64,000 nucleotides of DNA from Gadus chalcogrammus (Eukaryota; Chordata; Actinopteri; Gadiformes; Gadidae), in contig NC_079415.1 in assembly GCF_026213295.1 (NCBI RefSeq), positions 19,276,237 through 19,340,236 on the forward strand, given 5' to 3'. The position numbers and the translations under genes were made by a program. Below are positions 60,728-64,000 of the stretch, piece after piece (position 1 is the stretch's first letter; each line of letters starts with the position of its first letter). Below the pieces are notes generated by a model. The model ran no database searches and had not been told where the DNA came from. It saw only the letters and a program-made list of their open reading frames with translations.

Positions 60728-60966
60728 GGTCAGCTTAGCTCAGGAGGTAGAGCAGTTGTCTTGTAACTGAAAGGTTGCTAGTTCGATCCCCAGCTCCTCC
60801 TAGCTGAGTATTGATGTGTCCCTGAGCAAGACACTTAACCCTAACTGCTCCTGACGAGCTGGCTGTCGCCCTGCATGGTTGACTCTGCCGTCGGTGTGTC
60901 ATTGTGTGTATTAACCGATGTAAGTCGCTTCGGATAAAAGCGTCTTCTAAATGCCCTAATTGTAAG
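60728..60966 (+). mobile_element. tRNA-derived SINE with L2-like tail
   Basis: The head GTCAGCTTAGCTCAGGAGGT through GGTTGCTAGTTCGATCCCC has the A and B boxes of a tRNA promoter, and an anticodon-loop reading CTTGTAA (TGT) suggests a tRNA-Thr ancestor. A conserved body follows (GTCCCTGAGCAAGACACTTA and GAGCTGGCTGTCGCCCTGCA), as in V-SINE-like families. The tail GTAAGTCGCTTCGGATAAAA then GCGTC is shared with the L2 LINE at 5,962-6,030. RNA polymerase III would start at the head; it is not a working tRNA gene. Confidence 0.85.
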
Positions 60967-61179
60967 GTATTAAACAACTTAGGATAAATCACAGTTTGGA
61001 TTAAACCACAGCATATTTGGGTAAGCAAAAGTAAAGGAACAAGTGACTGACAGGTTGATTCCTCAAGCATGAAATAGCTTTGCATAGTGCTGAAGTCTAG
61101 GATTTTAGCCTTCGTTTAAACCTGTAAAGAGTCCATTTCTTGTTAAAGATGGTAAACCAACGTGAAGCTTCCTCAAAGC

Positions 61180-62470
61180 TTCACGTTGAGGAAGTTGAGA
61201 GCTGAGAGCTAGCTATGGGAGAAAAGAAAAAAAAGCCATTTGAAGCTGAGAAAATAAGGAAAATCAATCAGAGCCATTGGACAAGCATTAGGCAACCACA
61301 ACAATTTGTCCTGAAAAAGAGAGAAACTACTGGTGTACTGAGCAACAGACACTGAACAGGTCGGCCAAGGAAAACAGAAGTTGATTTGATTAGTTGTTTT
61401 TTTTCTTTCTTTTTTTAATTATGAGGGCTGTGAAGAAATCACCAAAAACCTCAGTAGGTGACATCACAAACGACCTCCGGAGTGCAGGGGTGAATGCATC
61501 ACAATTCAACAAGACTGAGGGTGTGTTCGAAACCGCCTACTTGCTTACTGCTTACTACCTACTAAATATTTGGCTTACTTCTCGAATCCTTAAATAATGA
61601 TTGAGTAATCCATTTGAGTAATCGACGTTCAGAAGACCGTCCTTACTTAACCACCTCAGATGACGTGAATCAAATGACGTGTCAATAACCTAACGGCCGG
61701 GCGCCGTTAATAAATATTATAAATAAATATATAAACGTCACATTTAACGTCACAGTACACCTTCAACCTAAGGATTTGCGGTGATATGTTAAAACAATTA
61801 TTAAACAATTATTAAAAGCACTGCTGCTGCGGCTCCCCGTTTAGCGCCATTGCTTCCACTGTTCTTTTGAATAGACGCAGTGCATTCTGGGGCGGTTTAG
61901 TACGTCTAGTAAGCTAGCGATGCTTACTCAAAATCTTTCCGGAAGTAGAAGACATTCGGATACTACTCGCTTACCTAAACTCGCTTACTAAGTTCTCGCT
62001 TACTCAATTTGACGTCATAGTTAGTAAGCGTAGTAAGCAAGTATGCGGTTTCGAACACACCCTGAGAGAATAAATATAGAGGCCATACCACAAGATGCAA
62101 ACCACCAAGTACAGAGATGGGCCGAAAAACTTCTGGAACACAATCTTATGGACTGATGAGACCAAGATTAATCTCTACCAAAATGGTGGGAAGGCCGAAG
62201 TGTGGAGAAAGAAAGGAACTGCTCTTGTCATGGCTTGGGCGTGCTTCTGGAACAGGCTCATTTATATCTATTGATCATGTAACTGTAGCAGCAGAATGAA
62301 TTCTGGAGTATACAGAAATGTACGCAGAAATGCATCCAACCTCATCGGGAGGAGGTTTATCATGCAACAGGACAATGAGCCAAAGCCCACGGCAAACAAG
62401 AGGAATGCAACCGTTTGGTGATGTCGATGGATCGCAGGCTTGAGGCAGTTCTTGCAAGCAAGGTTTATGC
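61180..62470 (+). pseudogene. Tc1-like transposase, fragmented
   Basis: Plus-strand readings in order: VKKSPKTSVGDITNDLRSAG up to about 61,515, then the miniature element, then RINIEAIPQDANHQVQRWAE (about 62,070) and, from 62,118, stretches with WNTILWTDETKINLYQNGGK (using frame changes), TDE being the second-Asp block of Tc1/mariner transposases. Near 62,360 MQQDNEPKPTANKR-like text is the third block (QQDN). Stops interrupt all parts. The enzyme would have moved the element into TA sites. Confidence 0.75.
61519..62062. mobile_element. MITE with TGA duplication, in the Tc1-like element
   Basis: The left end GGGTGTGTTCGAAACCGC and right end GCGGTTTCGAACACACCC are perfect inverses, extended by TACTTGCTTACT-like blocks. 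TGA lies at 61,516-61,518 and 62,063-62,065. A 3-bp TNA duplication fits PIF/Harbinger. The interior is rich in GCTTACT repeats and has no coding region. Confidence 0.9.
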
Positions 62471-62559
62471 CACCAAATATTAATGTTATTTACTTTTAAG
62501 ATTATTGTTCCTTACTTTTGCTCACCTAAAAATTATGTGGTCTAAAAATAAAAAAATAA

Positions 62560-63440
62560 ACCTTAAAGCCTATCAACAACACCATCAGGATGGCTCTACA
62601 TAATGTTAGGTCTCTTAATAACAAATCATTTTTAGTTAATGATTTTATTGCCACTTCTAAACTGGATTTTATTTTTTGAACTGAAACATGGCTGGAACAA
62701 AATACAGTGCAACCATTCTGATAGAGACAGCTCCTCCAAACTATAACTTTTTTGATGCATGTAGATCTGGAAAAGGAGGTGGAGGATACGCTAATTATAT
62801 GCTCCAGATCTACATTTGATGCATGTAGATCTGGAGGTGGAGGTGGAGGTGGAAAGTCATAGATGTCATTGCACCTTATAAGGTTTAAACGATTTCTGGA
62901 AAGCAAAAGGCACCCTGGAGAAAAGCTGCTTCTGTAACAGCACAGAAAAAATAATGCAGGAAGGTTGAACGTATCTGGCGTAAAACAAAACTTCATATTC
63001 ACCATGAAATCTATGAAGAGAGCCTCTGTGCCTACAATTTAGAATTAAAAAGTGCTAGAGAATTTTTTTTTCTCCAATATCATTAAAACCAACACTAATA
63101 ATGCAAAAACCCTATTTGCAACTGTTGACAGACTGACCAACCCCCAAACACAAATTCCCCCTGATCTCCATTCCACACAGAAATGCAATGAGTGTGCAGC
63201 TTTTTATACTGATAAAATTGAAGGCATCAGACGCACCATCAAAATCTCCACTACAAACAAAAATGTTGGACTACCACCATGTTAAGGCAAAAGTAACGTG
63301 GCAAGGATGTAATGCTTTAATGTTATAGACTCTCAAACTCTTGTGGAAACTGTGACACAACTAAAGCCATCCACCTGTTGCCTTGATGCTTTACCTACCA
63401 ACCTCTTTAAGAATGTTTTCGACTGCCTAGCAGTAGACAT
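62560..63440 (+). mobile_element. L2-type LINE fragment, plus strand
   Basis: Readings in order: ALHNVRSLNNKSFLVNDFIA and TETWLEQ (endonuclease start), then TKSMKRASV-like linker text, then NTNNAKTLFATVDRLTNPQT and KCNECAAFYTDKIEGIRRTI (63,052-63,285), and finally PSTCCLDALPTNLFKN at about 63,366. The order matches an L2 protein from the endonuclease to the start of the reverse transcriptase, but most of the endonuclease is deleted. A duplicated GCATGTAGATCTGGA occurs at 62,757 and 62,819. It stops where an hAT-like end begins. Confidence 0.78.
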
Positions 63441-64000
63441 TAGGGATGGGCATTTGAAGAAATTTCCTTGATCGAGCATCGCTAGAGTTATCGATCAATT
63501 ATCGATTAATCATTAACTTTTTTCTAGGCTATATTGAAATTCCCGTTGGTAGAAAATGCAGCATGTTTTTATCAATGAAATCTTTATTCCAACAATAATG
63601 TATGGGCCAACATTAATACAATACAGTTAACTTGAAGACCTACAACTGTTTAACAGTTTTAAAATAATAAATACAGGCATTATAGGTTATAGGCCTATGC
63701 GGCGCTCGTAAAGTCCGAACAATGCGCTCTTAAAGGTTTGCAAACGATGCAACAAGACTAAATCTGTAGCCTATTCCAATTACAATAAGTAGCCAACTTA
63801 TCGGACAACAATAATCAAACAAGGCAGTAGGCTAAAAGTGGGCATTAAACGGTATAACTGTTTTGAAAAAACGGGGGGAAAAAGGCCGACATATAATTCC
63901 TATAGGCTGCAGCCGGCGCGCGGAAGACTCGCAACAAAAAGATGAGCCACCCATTTACAAACAATTGCATGAACTAGTCTATCTAAAAGCATTACCTTAT
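63441..64000. mobile_element. Start of an hAT-like element, cut by the window edge
   Basis: TAGGGATGGGCATTTGAAG followed by ATCGAT and ATTAATC blocks is a usual hAT terminus in fish. The other end lies beyond the window, so neither the TSD nor coding capacity can be judged. Confidence 0.5.

Larger units (their letters stand above)
59843..62541 (+). mobile_element. Tc1-like transposon with nested insertions
   Basis: The left end after a TA is CAGTATATGGTAAAAAGTAT. The left terminal region continues across an insertion (59,989-60,968) with TATTAAACAACTTAGGATAA and GGTAAGCAAAAGTAAAGGAA. The inverse of the right part at 62,500-62,541 reads CCACATAATTTTTAGGTGAG and then CAAAAGTAAGGAACAA, matching this inner left region, so the inverted repeats were long. 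The outermost right end is lost where an L2 copy begins at about 62,560. A miniature element splits the transposase. Confidence 0.75.

Noticed and set aside
60728..60800. tRNA-Thr gene
   Set aside because: The stem pairing is imperfect and the head continues into a SINE body and LINE-type tail, so it is a SINE promoter, not a tRNA gene.

Overview
This window looks like teleost fish genomic DNA made almost entirely of transposable elements; I found no host protein-coding gene, rRNA gene or functional tRNA gene. The fish assignment rests on the repeat mix (L2, Rex1-like and Rex3-like LINEs, a tRNA-derived SINE with a LINE-like tail, a DIRS retroelement, intron-bearing hAT, Kolobok and PIF/Harbinger transposons) and on long TG and GA microsatellites. 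Species cannot be told from the sequence. Superfamily names rest on motifs I recognise, terminal repeats and target-site duplications (TSDs) read by eye; no database search was possible.

Bases 1-5,960 hold microsatellites and short LINE tails only. Bases 5,962-11,570 are an L2-type LINE on the minus strand split by a Rex1-like LINE. Bases 13,210-16,290 are a decayed Ty3/gypsy retrotransposon with a Rex1-like fragment inside. The gypsy-type reverse transcriptase reading at 17,445-17,497 stops and resumes at 56,743, so about 39 kb of DNA sits inside it as one nested compound insertion bounded by inverted arms.

The compound insertion contains, from left: three miniature elements separated by single TAA trinucleotides (17,577-19,165); a deleted hAT element that keeps a BED-finger exon and a dimerisation exon in phase (19,473-21,047); a fold-back array carrying three more hAT elements (21,103-28,215); a KIAA1586-like hAT remnant; a palindromic element with an integrase-type transposase and a 6-bp TSD (30,390-33,652); a ZMYM-type hAT transposase gene with a solo LTR in it (33,888 to about 37,800); and a PIF/Harbinger element (38,654-54,912). 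The Harbinger element holds two large guests: a structurally complete DIRS element (40,194-45,951) and an 8.3-kb Kolobok element (46,281-54,602) that carries a many-exon transposase gene and, on the other strand, a gene with a P2X7-receptor C-terminal-like domain.

From 57,180 to the end there are a Rex3-like LINE fragment, another non-LTR fragment, a Tc1-like transposon (59,843-62,541) that hosts an L2 fragment, a SINE and a miniature element, then a plus-strand L2 fragment and the start of an hAT-like element cut by the window edge. Most coding regions are broken by frameshifts or insertions. The integrase-type palindrome, the two-gene Kolobok, the DIRS element and the BED plus dimerisation hAT derivative are the least ordinary items.
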